Notes: generated from the letters alone by a model not told the origin. Numbered from the stretch's first letter, positions 35,532 through 50,700 are shown. The stretch: 64,000 bases of DNA from Verticillium longisporum (GCA_019188255.1 JAETXT010000005.1:2232001-2296000); one strand, 5' to 3'. Numbers and translations: made by a program.

Positions 35532-35577
35532 ACGTAATCCACAAGCGAGTGGTTCACCCAAGCGAGTGGTTCACTTC
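35532..35577. repeat. left terminal inverted repeat, element 3
   Basis: 46 bp, inverted match with one mismatch to 37346-37391, GCGAGTGGTTCAC twice. Confidence 0.9.
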
Positions 35578-35629
35578 GCCCGGGCCCACGACCTACACCT
35601 GAATTCTACAGATTCCACCTCCGCCCGCG

Positions 35630-37284
35630 ATGGAGACTCTTTCAAAAGAAGGTCAATTATTCCTTGCTATCCAAGCTATGGACAATGACCCGAACCTAAG
35701 CGCCCGGAGTGCTGCGAGGATCTACACCGTCCCCTTAACGACGCTCCTCCGACGCCAGAAGGGCAAACCCTCCCGACGCGAAAGCCCGCCCAATTCTGCC
35801 AAATTAACAGTACTAGAAGAGAAAACTATTGTCGAATATATCCTTGACCTAGATGCGCGATCTTACCCTCCCCGGTTGGGTGAGGTCGGAGATATGGCGA
35901 ATCGCCTGCTTGCCGACCGTGACGCGCCACGCGTCGGGAAGAACTGGGCCGCAAACTTCGTCAAACGGCAACCAGAGCTCCGGACGCGTTTCTTTCGCAA
36001 GTACGACTACAAGAGGGCCCAATGCGAAGATCCGGACGCGATAAACGCGTGGTTCCGCCTCGTGCATAACATGATCGCCAAGTACGGCATCCAAGAGGCT
36101 GACATGTACAACTTTGACGAGACCGGCTTCCAGATGGGCGTTATCGCCAACGGAATGGTCGTGACCAGTTCGGAAAGACGGTCCAATGTGAAGATGAGGC
36201 AGCCAGGCAACCGGGAATGGGTTACGGTGATCCAGGGCGTTGGCGCGTTGGGTTTCTCCGTCCCGCCGTTCATCGTGGTTTCGGGCAAGTACCACCTCTC
36301 GAGCTGGTACCAGGACGACGCGATTTCTCGCGACTGGAGAATCGCAACATCTCCAAACGGCTGGACGACGAATGATATTGGTCTGGAATGGATTCGGCAT
36401 TTTGACAGGCATACAAAGTCCCGTACTTCGGGCGGTTATCGCCTACTGATCCTGGATGGCCACGAAAGTCACCACTCGGTCGACTTCGAACTCTACTGCA
36501 AGGAGAACAACATCATCACACTCTGTATGCCTCCTCATTCGTCACATCTACTCCAGCCTCTCGATGTTGGGTGTTTTGGCCCACTAAAGAAAGCATACGG
36601 TCGGCAAATCGAGGATAGGATGAGGGCGGGTACAACGCACATCAGCAAAGAGGACTTCTTCCCGGCGTTTTCGGCTGCATTTCAGCAAGCAATGACAGAA
36701 AAAACATCCAGGGAGGCTTTCGAGGAGCGGGGCTTGTCCCCCATAACCCGGAAACAGTCCTGTCAAAGCTGGATGTGAGGTTGAGGACGACGACGCCTCC
36801 GGGGACGTCCCACGGGGAGCGTGATTCTTGGGTCTCTAAGACGCCCACTAACCTGCTCGAGGCAGGTTCCCAGACTGACTTCATCAAAGGGCGAATCTCA
36901 CGCCACCAGGGAAGCTCCCCAACGTCAATTTTAGATGCTGTTGACTATCTTGCGAAGGGGACGCGGGGTGTTATGCACCAGATCGCTCTTTTGAAGTCAG
37001 AGGTTATGATCCTTCGAGAGGAAAATGCTACACTAAGCCGACGCCGGAGGGCCAAAAAGCTACGTCTCCGGGAAGGAGGAAGCATGGCTGTAGGCGAGGG
37101 ACAGGACAAGATTGCTCAGAAGGAAGTAGATATCCAGATAAAAGAGGAAACGCTGCAGAACCCGGGTCCCGCGTCGTGGTCCCAGCCGAAGAAACGATGC
37201 TGTAGCGTATGCGGGAAGACCGGCCACAACGCGAGAACTTGTCAGGTAGCTATCTCATCGTCTGCAAAAGACGAGGAGGAGTGA
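35630..37284 (+). CDS. Fot1/pogo-type transposase, frameshifted (copy of element 2)
   Basis: Same protein as at 17206-18860. Frame 1 (35630-36778) has the HTH domains and all three catalytic aspartates. Frame 2 (to 37284) has the GFRGAGLVP segment and the zinc knuckle CSVCGKTGHNARTC. The frames part at the A6 run 36699-36704. Because both copies share the frameshift, the element either moved after being broken, using another element's transposase, or was homogenised by gene conversion, or makes the fusion by slippage. Confidence 0.9.
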
Positions 37285-37345
37285 TTTTAATTGATTTACG
37301 GCGTTTGGGTTGAGGTTTTCCTCGGAATGTTTGTCGGGTCGGGGT

Positions 37346-37391
37346 GAAGTGAACCACTCGCATGGGTGAACCACTCGCTTGTGGATTACGT
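37346..37391. repeat. right terminal inverted repeat, element 3
   Basis: Inverted partner of 35532-35577, followed by TA 37392-37393. Confidence 0.9.
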
Positions 37392-37533
37392 TATACCTAT
37401 CTAATTTACCGATTACGTAAGCTATGAATTACGTACTCCTAAGAGCTATAAATCCTAGCCCCGGTAATTACTATATTAGTAAATCCTATATAGTAATTAC
37501 CGACCTAGGTAATCGCCTAATATTAGTTTAATA
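37392..37533 (+). repeat. 3' half of a family-1 LTR, split by inversion
   Basis: Begins TATACCTATCTAATTTACC and ends GTTTAATA. Joined to the reverse complement of 18959-19107 at the shared TA it gives a 289-bp LTR, exactly the length of the LTR at 44494-44782. Confidence 0.88.
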
Positions 37534-40500
37534 CTAGCTATCTTTTCTTTATAGATAGGATTGCTTAAGGGATTAATATTAGGCTCTATTACTTATATTA
37601 ATAGCTACTCTAATGCGCTTATAATCCTTTAGTCTCTAGCGTATTAGATCTACTATCCTAATCTATAAAATGAATAAATAAATAAGTAAATAAGTAATAA
37701 TAGGAGAATAATAGATAGAATAAGGAAAAATATAGCTTAATATTATTATTCCTATAAGCGCTAAATCCCTAGTCCCTAGCGCTACGGATCAATTAAACTA
37801 GCCGCTAAATAGCTCTCTAAGGAAACGAATTAAATTATAGTTAAATAATAGGAATAGGCTTTTAAACCCTTTAATAAAGGAAATAAATAATAATTAAATA
37901 GCATAATAGCTAATTAAATAGCGCTCTTATAATAGCTAGATATAGGCTCCTAAAGTCTCTAAATCGCTAATATATTAATAGAGGGTAGAAGAATAATTAT
38001 TATTGCCCCTTTTATTAGCTTTCTCGATAAGAATAATAGAATTAAATTGCCTTTAATAGGAATAATAGAATTAAACTGCTTAAATAGGATTAATAGATCC
38101 TATTAAGCTAGTTTAATAAATACTATATTCTATAGATCTATATATCTAGTTAGTAAATTATAGTAATTCTATTCCTTTTACCTTCCCTCTTCCCTATAAC
38201 GATTCTTTATTTTTAAGATTAATTAGCTTAATCTACTATTTTAGAGCTCTAACGATTATTAAATCCCTATTTTTATTATTCTCTCTTTCTCTCTTTTTCT
38301 CTTATCCTAGCCTCGATAATACCGCTTAAGCGTAAAGCCCCTAGGCTTATTGCCCTTCTTACTAAGAGAGTAGCGAAGCGTAAGAACCTAGTGGGTATTA
38401 ATCGTAGGAGCTATTAATCTAGAATATAGCGTATATATATAGTAATATTTATAAGGTCCCCTATTTAAGGTATTTAAAGTCTTATCTTATTAATAAGTAA
38501 ACTAAAACTAATATTAATAGTATATACTACGATTTAGAGCTTAAGGGTTCCTATTATTATAAATATACTTCTAGGTATTCTTATAAACTAATATAAGCTT
38601 CTACGATCTCTATTTTCTAATATCTATAGCTTTAACGATTATTATCTATAGTCCGGTTAGGGCGTTTAAGCTTATTATAAAGTTTTTAGCTACCTAGGAT
38701 AAGAATAATAAGCTAATAAGCTCTCTTCTTTATTATTTCCCTAATTATTTAATTATATAATTAATTAATAGGGGATATAGGATATAGAGAAGTAATATAC
38801 TATTATAAAGGGTATATTAACGATCGCTAAGGAGGAGGAGGCGAAGGGGGGTAATAATTTTAATAAAGGACCTCGATAGTCTTTATAATATTAACTATAA
38901 AGCAGCTAAGCGGGCTATAGCTCTATAGCTCTTTAATTACCTCTAATAGGACTCGCTAGAATAGTTAAACTCGGATTCTTCGGATTCCGAGGCTTAGTCT
39001 ATTTTATAGAGTAATTACTTTACTATTTTACTAATTAGAGGGTCGTCGTTTTTACTTCTAGGGTACTCATTTTTAAGCTTTACTATATTTTTATTAATAT
39101 TAATTACTTTTACCCTTTAATTATTCTTTTCTTAACGTTTAATTTATCCTTTAATCCTAATTATAATTTCGTTAGAGCTTATTAGCGCTTCTAGTACCTA
39201 GTTTAGCGCTCCTTTAACTATTAAATTTATAGGGTTATCGCCTCTAGCGATCTAACGAATTTCGTCGACTTTATATTCTTTATAGCTTTACTATAATACT
39301 ATAAGATCTATTATTAAGCGTTTCTCTATTATTACGCTTAGTTAAATTAAGTATTAGTAGAGTAAATAGCTATCGGTATAGATAACTATCTATAGGAGTA
39401 GTAGTTCTAAGCGTTTATAGATCTCTTAGAGCATTTATTTAAGGATATAAGCTACGTCGAAGCTATTAATTATCCTATAAATCTTACTAGCTAGAATTAA
39501 ATATATAACCTATTTATATTTAATAGATTACTAATAGAGGATATTATTATATATTATAAAGGCATTCTCCTAATCGTAGGAACGTTTATTCTTAAGGAGG
39601 ATAATAAATCCGATCTATAAATTTAGGTCCTTATTATTAGCGAAGGAGCTATTAATAAATACGTAAAGTTAAACTATTAAGAGATCTAAGTATATGTAAT
39701 TTAGGCTATAGCTTATATTAGCGATCTACTATTATATATATTTATTAAGCTATTCAAAATCGTCCTCCTATAGGTTCTTAGCTTAGGCTATAATAGAGAA
39801 ATCGAAGGCTACTTCTAATTAATAGATTAAAGTAATATAAATACTACGAGCTCTTTAGGCGATATATTCCTATTCTAAGCTCGCTATCCCTAGGGTTATT
39901 AGCTCTAGGCAATTACTTTAGCCTTTCTATTAAATCGTAAGATCTTTAGTTCTAACTTTAATAATATAGCTATTAAAGATATTATTAGATCGTATATTAA
40001 GGATAGAAATAGGCTTTACTTAGAAGCTAGCGCTTTCGAGCTCTATTTATTCCTTTTATATAAATACGGGCTCTCCGAGGTTAAGGGTATCGTTAATCTA
40101 TATTCCGATTAATCTAAAGCTCTCTCTAGCTCTAATTAGAAGTAAATACGGATTATAGCCTATTAGAATAGCGTTTAGGCGCTCTCTATAATAGTGCTAA
40201 TAGGTTATAAATTAATAGAGACCTAATTCTATAATACTATAGAGCAGCTTTATAATATAGAAGACGATTCCGTCGGGGTATCTATATTATAGCTCCTTAG
40301 GAATATATAGGAGAACGTTATATAATAGATCTATAGCGCTCTAAGTATAGGCTTAATTAATATTACGGAATATTAATTAATAGCTACGTTACTATAGTAT
40401 TAGGGTAATCGCTAGGATTAGTTATTAATTATAGTATATAATTATAAGCGATTACGTTAATAGGGTTATCTTCTCCTAATTACTATATCCTTAAACTATT

Positions 40501-43500
40501 AATCTTAATTTCTTATATAGGGCTTAAGGGAGGCCTTTTACCTCTCTTATAAGCTAATATCTAAAGATCTTAATATTAGGAAATACGGATCTCTTAATCG
40601 GTACGATTACTCTAGCTATTAGGAGTAAGTCGATTTCCTCCTAGTCGGACTATTTAAATAGCTTCCTAGGGGTCGTTATTCTACTTTTATTATATAATTA
40701 AATAGCTAAATTATACCCCTATTATTCCTTTTTAATAATAAATTAGCGCTCGATCTATAAAGTCCTAATTATATTGCTCTTACGATCCGTAAAAGCTATT
40801 TATAATAGATCTATAACGTTTATTAACTTCCTAGGTCTCCTATATCGTTATAGTAGAATTAACTCTAAATACTTAAATAGTTCTAGGGTCTTTAGAATTC
40901 GAACTACTATTATCTCCCTAACTTATTAATCTAGCGATCTATTATATAGCTTAACGTATATTCCTCTAAACTCTATTAAGCTATTAATTATTTCGATTAT
41001 AACCGTTATATTAGAAACCGATATAACCTTATAGGGACTAGTCTATTTCTCCCGCTCTCGGAATATAAGAACGTCGCTTCCTAGCTCTAGCGATCTCGGT
41101 AGTAATTACTTAATATCTAGTCTATTATAAGTATTAAGAGTATTATTAACCTTCCGCTTAGTAACTATTCGCTAAAGCTCCGCTATCGCTTTATTAATTA
41201 CTTTAGTATACTATACTTAGATCGTAATAGGCGCTAAGTTAGCGGTAATCCTAGGTATCGCCCCGAATATAAGCAATATAGGTATTAATCTATTAGGCTT
41301 AGTAGTATTATTTATTGCCTTTATAGCTCCTTAAAGTAGTAATTCTAGGCTTATATTATAAGACTCTACTTTTAAGATCTTATACGCTCTATATATCGGC
41401 TTATAATAGCTCTTAACTTTACCGATTAATTAATAGGCCTCTATAGGGATCTAATAATAGGTTATACTTAGGAGGCGTACCTCTACTCTAAACTCTATAG
41501 AGGTAAAGTTCGTTCTAATATTAATAGTTACAACGTCTAGAGGCCTAAGGTATATATCTAATTAGTACCTCTTAAGAGCTTTCTATATTATATAAACTAT
41601 AAAATTAAGAATAAAAGTTATAGATTAGAATCCTATATTTATATCAATTATATAAAGAATAAGCTTTCTATCTAAATATATAATATCGACTAAAATCTTA
41701 TAATTAAAGTCGATATTTAACCTTAAAGTAAACTTAAAGCGTTATAGAGACTTCCCTTTAATCTAATAATAGTAATAGAAGCGGTTTATTAGCTCTAGAG
41801 CGTCCCGATTTATATCCTAGTCTATTCTCTGGAATAGGTTCTATAGCTTCTCTATAGATAGATAACCGAACCGCTTATAAATATATCGGAGCTCTATTTC
41901 TATTAAAAACGCTATTCTATTGCTCTCTATCCCTATTATATATATAATCCTAGAGCTAGTATAAGTCTTCGTATCTAGGAAGAACTATAGGTAGCCCTAT
42001 TTACGAAAAATAGGCGTACGCTCTTAGATCTCCCTAATATACTTTACTAGTTTATTATACGTATTATCTAAATAGATTCTAAGATCGTCTATATCCTTAA
42101 TATAAAGTAGGAATAGGGTATCTATTAGGACGATATAGAACGTAATTCTCCTAATTAATATTAGAATAATAATCTCCTCTATTATAGAAATAGGATTTCC
42201 TACTCCGAATCTTATTCTAGCCCTTATTCCCTATTTATTAACTATTAAGCTTAATATTAAAGCTATTAAGGCCCTTATTTATAAAGCTCCTATTATAGAA
42301 ATTAATATTATACTTATATTAGGGATAATACTATATTATATAGAAGTACTATTAATCTAATACTAAGTAAAGAGCTACTCTATTAGAGCTATTATTTTAG
42401 TTTTTAGATTATTCCCTTTAATTCTATATTAGAATAACTTATTTACTAGGAAGTATATAGTATAAGTATTTATTAGTTCGCTCTTAGGATTAGACTTAAA
42501 AGTATTATCTACTCCTAGCTTATCGGAAATAGGATTATCTAATTCTAAGCTCTTAATAGGTTCTATTATTATTAAAAATTAATAGTATCCTTTCTACTAA
42601 TCCCTATATACTTCCTATATATATTTCTATTATTCTTTTAAACGTTATTATTCCTTAGGAGAGTACTTCGTCGATCTATAATCTAGTTTAGAGTATATTT
42701 AGTATTTACGAATTCTAGATAGCTAACGATTATTAATTCTATATATTAATTACTCTCTACGATCTCCCTTTCTATTAGTTTAATAATATCCACTCTTATA
42801 ACGTCTATTAATATAGAAGTACCTAAGTATTTTAGTATTCTCCTTTACTTTTAATATACTCTTAAGCTATATAGATAGCGTATTAAAAGATCGCTCTAGC
42901 TTTATTAATATAATCTTTAGCTCTAGGACGCCTTAAATTACTTTTAGAGTACTTATATAGAGATAAGTCTCTTCCTTAAACGTAGAGCTAAGTATTCTCT
43001 AATATTATTAAAGCCTATCTAGAAGGATCTAGAGAACTTCTATTCGTAGCTTTCCTATATTATTAACTTCTACTATTATAGAGTAGAACGTTATTAAGCT
43101 CTAGTCTATATAATACTATATTCTATTAATCTCCGAATTAAATTATTATTTAATCGCTAAGTATATTTAACGGAGTCCTATACTCCGGTTTATATACTCT
43201 AGGAAGAAAGTTTATATATACTTTAAAAGTATATTCGGGAAGAGTATATAGAGCTATATATAGTAGATTTATAGTAATTCGTAAACGTCTATAAAGATAT
43301 ATATTTTATTATTAAGGATATCGTATATCTCCTCAGAGTAATTACTCTCCTTATTCTAGAGTAATACGAATTACTTAATTATAGCTCTATCGATTAATGA
43401 ATTTACCGATTCGTATAGTAATAGAGTATAATATTAAGCTAATAGGTTCTAGGTAATATTTAGGGGTAAGGTTTTATTTCTTTATAATTAAGGTATAATC

Positions 43501-44493
43501 TCTTATTAATTAGATTACCTACTCTATTAATTAGATAACCCTAGAATTAAGGGCTATTGGGGATCTATCCTCCCTATTTATAGTTTTCGGATTTAGGATA
43601 ATTAGGTATTCCTTATAAATTACTATTTATCGTCCTATTAGTTTCGCTATTCTTCTACTCTTTAGAATACTAAATCCTAATCGGTAGTAATCGATTCTAT
43701 TACATTAGGTATCTCTTCCTATAAAAGTATTAGGATTAGTCTCTTTAACGTCTTAGCGTTTACTACTCCTAGAAGAGGGATCCTACGCTCTATTAAATAT
43801 ACCTTTAGCGCTTAAGTAATCGTTATATTATAGGAGTTAAAGTCCTCTTTAGTCTAGCCCTAGACGTCTTCGATAAACGCTTCTAAGAGGTAAACTCCTT
43901 TTATAGTCCTATATATATTTATTACTTTAAGGATCTAGGCGCTCTTAAGGTCTATAGATATTAAATCTAATAATCTAGGGAACCGTAATTCTATTCTATT
44001 AATAATAAAGTTAATATTAAGACTTTTCCTAACCTTCTATATTAAGCGTAATATACTAAGTTCTTCTAGAATACTATCGAACTCCTATTATATCTTTTTA
44101 GCGCTCTCTAGCTCTATTATAGAGCTATTACTATAATCCGAGGAGCTTATTATTATTAATTTTATTAAAGCTCTATTATAGCTAATTAACTATTCTATAG
44201 AGCTTCGTTTATCGGGTTTAATAGCTAGTAATATAGCCTAGGTAATAATCTTAAGCGTAGGAGTCCTAAGGTACTCGAAGTAAATAGTACTCTTATAGAT
44301 TACGTAATAGGGGATTTCCCTATTATTAAGCTCTTATAAGAGTCCTAAAGTATTTAAAGTAAACGGTGCTCTTATAATTATTTATAAAGTATAATTAATA
44401 AGCTTATATATAGCGAATTTACTATCTATAGGATCGATCCTAACTTCTCTAGCTCTAGCTATTCTATATTATATTAAATATAATATTAATTAG

Positions 44494-44782
44494 TATTAAG
44501 AGGGCTTTATTATTTATATAAACCCTAATTTATTACTTTAGCTATACCTAAGAGCTCTAAATCGGTAGGGTAGGTAATATAAGGGTTATAATTATTAATA
44601 ATTCTATCTCTCTAAATTACCGCTACCTACGTAAATTAGATATACCTATCTAATTTACTAATTACGTAAGCTATAAATTACGTGCTCCTGAGAGCTATGA
44701 ATCCTAGCCCCGGTAATTACTATATCAGTGAATCCTATACGGTAATTACCGACCTAGGTAATCCCCTAATATTAGTTTAATA
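44494..44782 (+). repeat. 3' LTR (family 1)
   Basis: 289 bp, TATTAAG...TTTAATA, directly followed by target duplicate ATTCC. Confidence 0.92.
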
Positions 44783-44787
44783 ATTCC

Positions 44788-47700
44788 GATTATAAGATTA
44801 AATATAATAATATATTTAAGTAATTTCTTTCCCTTCTAAAAAGGGTTTTACTTTAAATATTTAAGAAAAACGATTCTATTTTTAATATAATTATTCTTAG
44901 AGTAAATTATAGTTATTATAAGGTTATTATATAAACTAATTATCTTAAACTATTTTTATAAAAGCTAGTTTTATAATCTAATTATAGATATAGAATAAAT
45001 TAATTAAATATCTTTAATTAAAGGTTAATATTATTATAAATAATAGCTATATCTAGAAGAAGGATTATATTCCTTTTAATAAGATCCTAGACGAAAATAA
45101 GAGAATTATCTTAAAGTATATATTTAGGATCTATAATTAAAAGGTTATCCTTTATAATATATTATAGGATTTAATTACTATATAGGCTAAGATTCTACGA
45201 TATAAAGTAAACGGTCTATAAAGTTAATAGCTTATTTCGGATAATAGAGTTTATATTCCTATTATATAAATAAAGAAGTAATAAGAAAATTATAAGAGAA
45301 CTCTAATAGATTATTTTAATACTTTAAAGAAATTAATATAGAATCTTTAGCTTAGTATATAATAATCCTAATTATTATATTCTTATTAATAATTTATAGA
45401 TACTCTTCTCCTAGCTAATCGGGAATAGTTATTAGATTTCTCCGAGATAGATAGATAGGAGAATATTAATATCTTTTAGACTTTATTTATATTTAATAGA
45501 AAGGAGGAGATCCTTAAGTAAATAACTAGGATACTAGGATATATTAACTAAATAGCTAGTACTAATTTAGGATAAAATACTTATAGCCTAAGAGGTTATT
45601 ATACTATTATTATAATTAATAATACCCTTATAAGCTAGAATATAAAACTAAAATATTAGATTATAAATAATAAAGTTAAATTTAAATTATTCTTTATATA
45701 TTTTTAAGATAGCTAATTAAGAGTTTATAAAAAGCTAAAAGAAGTAGCTTAATATTTATATCGAGTTTAAACTAATTAACGTTAAAGCGATTCTAAAAAA
45801 TCTAGATTAGAAGGCCTAAAGCTAGAATCTCTAATATAGAGTAGTATTATAAATATACTAGATACGTAATTCTATATTTAAAGTATAGAGACCATTATCT
45901 TAAGGAGTATATTCTATTACGAAGATTAAAGCTAAGAAGTCTAGGGGCTTAGTAGTTATTAGTCGATAGATTACTTATTAAATATAAGAGATAGAAACTC
46001 TATATTATATAATAGATCTATTATATAAGTTATATAGAAGACTTTAGCTAGTTCTATTTAACGTTATAAGAAAATATTCTCTAAGTTAGAAATAGAATCT
46101 TTATCCTAGAATATATCTAGAGAGGAAACTAGGATAAGCTCTTTAAGATAGGCTATAAGTATAAAGTAAGCCTTAATATTCTTAGAAGAAAGAAGGGCCC
46201 TCTATAGAGAATAGATATAGTAATTAAATCTCTATATATATTTAAGGTTAATAGCTACTAGGATAATATATAATATATCCTTTATAAGAGCTATTAAGCC
46301 TAGATAAGAATCCTATTAATAATACTAGAAAGTAGATATAGACTTACTATATTATAATCTTAATAGAATTAATAGACTATTATAAAGTAAATATATTAAT
46401 AAGAACAAGATATAATAAAATAATTTATATAAGCTAAGGAATTCTTAGATTCTTCTTTCTATATAATCTTCTATAGATCCGATAATTTAGCGCTCCTATT
46501 ATATATTTAGTTTAATTTAATATAAAATATATAAAAGCTATACCTTTATTAGGCTTATACTATTAAGGATATATATAATACTATTTAGCTAGGACGTATC
46601 TATAATCTACTTATACTTAAAGCGCTTATTAAAATCGGCCTCGAGCTCTAAATAATATAGACGATAGAGATCTCTAAGATACTTAATAGCCTAAAGTTAG
46701 AAATCTCTATTAGGGTAGCTAGAATCTATATTAAAAAACTTATTCTATTACTAGAATTACTAATCGTTATAAGAAGGTAGTAGAGGGGATAATAGAATAG
46801 CTATAATAAATAAGTTAATATTCCTATTAATCTATATTAATAAGATATACTTATTTAGTTTCTCTTTTATAGCTTAGACTCCTTTATAGAGAAGCTCTAC
46901 TTAGGGCTTACCCTAATTTAAGAGCCTCTCGACCCTAGAAAGATAACGATTAAGAATTAAATAGGGTTTAATAAGATTCTAAGATACCCTAATTTCTTAT
47001 AAGCTAAGCTTATAAATTAAATGTATAAAAGGCTTATTAATTATAAAGCTAATCTAGCGCTAGGATTCTATATTTAATTATAAGAAAGGGTCGAGTTCGT
47101 AGTCCTAGGTAATATATTAATTAATTACCTCTTTAAGTTTCTAAGCTCGCCTAAGTATATAATATATAGAGCTCTAGTGGATTTTAATATCTCGAATTAA
47201 ATTAAGAGGCTTAGGATAGCTAAGCTCCTTTTAAATATATAGAAAGAGTAGAGATCTCTTCGTATTATAATTAATATAAATCGATAATAAGCGAATCTAT
47301 ATAAATTAATAAAGGTAGCTATTATATTAATTATTATATATAGTTTAGATAATATCTCGTATTATCGGGGATAAAGGTATTTAAATCTCTTTATTTACTT
47401 TTTTATATTTAATAGAGGGTTCCTTAACCCCTATCTTAAATAGAAGATCCTATAAATAGAGCTAGATAATATATAAAATGCATTAAATAGTCCGGACCTT
47501 ATATTAGATAAAGGCTAATAGAAATACTATATTTAATTTATAGAGTCTTTTATTAAATAATAATTTAACCTTTTCTCTTAATATAAACGATCTATTATTA
47601 CTTATAATATTATAGATCTATATTACTATACTATTATTAATAAAAGTATCTATAATAAGGATATTTATAGTATCTCTAGAATATTAGCTATCTATATCGA

Positions 47701-50700
47701 TAATATTAAGAATAAAATAGTATTTTTAAAAAGTATTATTAATTTAATATATAATAATCCTTAATAAGGAATAGCTAAGCTAAAGTATAGACTAAGAATC
47801 GATAATAATAGAAATATACCGACCCGCTAGGATATAGTTTACGCTATATTTAATAATCTCTTATAATCGATCCTTAAATTATAGATAGAGCGTTTTCGGG
47901 CTTAATAGCTAATAGTTTACGTTTTAAAGCCTATATACTTTAAGGAGGTTATAAAAATCCGGATTAGAGACTATATTAAATAGAAGAGCTATAAAAGTAA
48001 TATAATTAATAAATATAAGCTTAATATATAAACGTTAAATAAATAGTATTATATTCTAATAATAATTATTATATAATTATTATACTTAGCTCTATATATA
48101 TACTATTCTTATAATATCTAGATTTATACCTTTATTATTACTCCGATTAGATCTATTCTAATAGGCCTTTAAACTAAAATAGTATTAGAGAGCCGAGGTC
48201 CTTATAGTAGACCTTTTTAGAAGGTTTAAGTACTTTATAATAATTAAATAAGCTTAATAGATAACTTATAGCTCCCCCTTTAATATTATTATATTAATAT
48301 AGAAATATATCTATACTATAATTTAATAGGTATAAATATTAATAAATAACTTATAAAGGTCTAAAGGTCTATTACCTTATCGAACCCTATATTAAAACTA
48401 TAATAATAATTCGAACTAATTATATTATACTTCTTATTTTTCGCTAAAGTAAATATATATATCGATTTAATAATAGTCTAATAAGTATACTAATCTATAT
48501 ATAACGATTAATATATTAGAGGAGGCTTAATATAATAGGCTCGATAGCGGATCTAGAAGGATATTAGAGACCTAACTTCTAAATATATTAGAGCCTATTT
48601 CATAATTTAATAAATATTTTTAAATAAAGGTTATTAAATCTTATCGGATAAATATAGAAATAAGTATAGATTTAGGAGATTATATTCTATTATATAATAA
48701 AATGCCCCTTTATCCTAGTACCTATCTCCTTAATTTCATACTTTAAATTCTCCTTTTCTATTATTATTTATTCTTTTATTATATTATGCTTTTCTATTCC
48801 GATTACCTTATTAATAAGATCTCTTATTAGTCTAGAAACCGAGGTATTAGAGACTCCTACTCTATCTATTCTATTATTAATCCTTAATAGTACTTTAGCT
48901 TATTTAAACCGGGCTATTAATTAGAGAGATAAAATAGAGCTACCCCCTCTCCCTAGGCTAGGGTAATCTCTTCCTAGGTAAAGGTACCCTTAATCGATTA
49001 TTTAGATAGGATTTAGGCTATTACCCTAGCTCTAGATTAAAGATTAACGGAAGAAGCTTCCTTAATATTATCGGATTATTTTAAAATAATTAAAAAGTTA
49101 ATAAACTCTATCTATGAAATATAGATTAAAGTAATAAAGTAGAAATAAATTTTAAATAGCTTAATATATATCTATATTATAATTAATAATTTAATTAATA
49201 TAATTATTAAGAGGTTATAATAATCGATTAAACTTTTAATTCCTAAGAATGTATTTATATAGCTTATTCGTAAAATTATATAAGATCTTAAGGATAGAAA
49301 TAAATTTCGAGTATAATCGATAGCTATTCTTATCCTCTAGAAAGCTATAGAAGCCTAGAGAATTATAGTATTTATAGCTATATATTTAAGGGTAATATAT
49401 ATTAAGTATATTATAATAATAAAATAAGATATTACTCTTATTTAGGAAGTAATATCTATATTTAATTTATAGATATAATAATCCTATAATAGCTATATAC
49501 CCTAGCCCTATAACTATAGCTTAATTTACCCTATTCCCTAAGAATCTATTAATTAATAGACTATATCTATCTAGAGCTTTATATTAAGGGCTATAATCTT
49601 AATAATATATTTAATATAATATTAATCTTTAATTATAATAATCTAATAATTAATATAAATAGTACCTTCGATATAAGCTATAATAATTAATATTATTATA
49701 GATATATTAATAGGGCTAGATAATATACCCTATATCATTATTATAATCTACTACTTAATAATATCTTAGATTATATAGAGGGCCTCCTCTCTAAAACGTA
49801 TATTAGCTAAACTAGGCTTAGATTAGGCGATCTCGCGAACTAAGTAATAGAAAGAGGCCTTAGGAATAACTAGGCTAGGGTATTTCTAATAATAGGCAAT
49901 CTCTTACTATTATCTCTCTAGAAACGGTTATTATAAAGCTATTATATTAGAATAAATAACTTATAATAATCTTAATAGTATATCTAGCCTAGCTTAATAG
50001 CGATATAGGGGGCTCTTTTTATTATAAGGATATAATATATATTAATAGTTTCGCTTCTTAGCTTAGCCGCTATTATTATTTTCTTCGGAGTAGCCCTATA
50101 CTTAGAGCTTATACTTTAACTAGGTATAGTCTTATTAGTAATAGTAGCTCTATAGGCCCTAGTAATAGGGGCCTTTCTAATAGCTAATTTAGCTAGATAA
50201 TATAATTATTATATAAATTATTATATAAGGATTATTAAATAAAACTTATATAGTATATTTATAGTAATCGTTATTATTATTATTACTATTATTATAGCTA
50301 TTACTATTATTACTATTATTATTATTATTATTATAGTTATTATTAGTTTATTAAGGTTTAATTTAATTATAATTATTAGATTTATTTATTCTTAAATTCT
50401 AATCTAAATAGTAATTTAGATATTTAAATGATTTATACTTTATATTCCTTCCTTCTATTATTAAACTACTTTCTAAGAAGGAATATAGGTTTATTAGATA
50501 GCATTCCCTAGACTCTATAATAGCCTATATTATTATATTAATATTACTATATTATATAACCTAAAATTACTTAAGCCCTATTACCTATTTAGGTTTAGGT
50601 TTTCTTTTAAGTAGCCTATTTAAGCCTAAAACCTATTTAGGTAATAGAGTAATAGGTTTTAGGCGGGTTTAGGTTTTTACGCTAAGCCTCTAGGTACCTA

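Larger units (their letters stand above)
35532..37391 (+). mobile_element. Fot1/pogo-type DNA transposon (element 3)
   Basis: 1860 bp with TA duplicates at 35530-35531 and 37392-37393. It looks identical to element 2 but is in the opposite orientation: same coding frames, same terminal repeat mismatch, same frameshift. The right flank is the second half of an LTR whose first half is beside element 2, so the two elements mark inversion breakpoints. Confidence 0.95.
37392..44782 (+). mobile_element. LTR retrotransposon, near complete, RIP-mutated
   Basis: With the split 5' LTR counted, the element is 289 + 6960 + 289 = 7538 bp. The 5-bp target duplicate ATTCC follows the 3' LTR (44783-44787) and, after undoing the inversion, precedes the 5' LTR (19108-19112). 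It lies inside hAT-like copy A; copy B has the empty site (about 61150). Internal sequence 37534-44493 is collinear with relics at 2580-4184, 9425-12638, 22569-25160 and 34364-35531. RIP has removed every long frame, and I could not assign gypsy or copia from motifs. Confidence 0.85.

Noticed and set aside
44788..49800. Readable transposase or helicase in hAT-like copy A
   Set aside because: I searched by eye for hAT and helicase motifs; RIP stops and substitutions leave nothing I can defend. The hAT assignment rests only on ends and 8-bp duplicates.
50270..50335. Regularly spaced triplet runs as a CRISPR-like array
   Set aside because: They are simple microsatellites without spacer structure, and the genome is eukaryotic.
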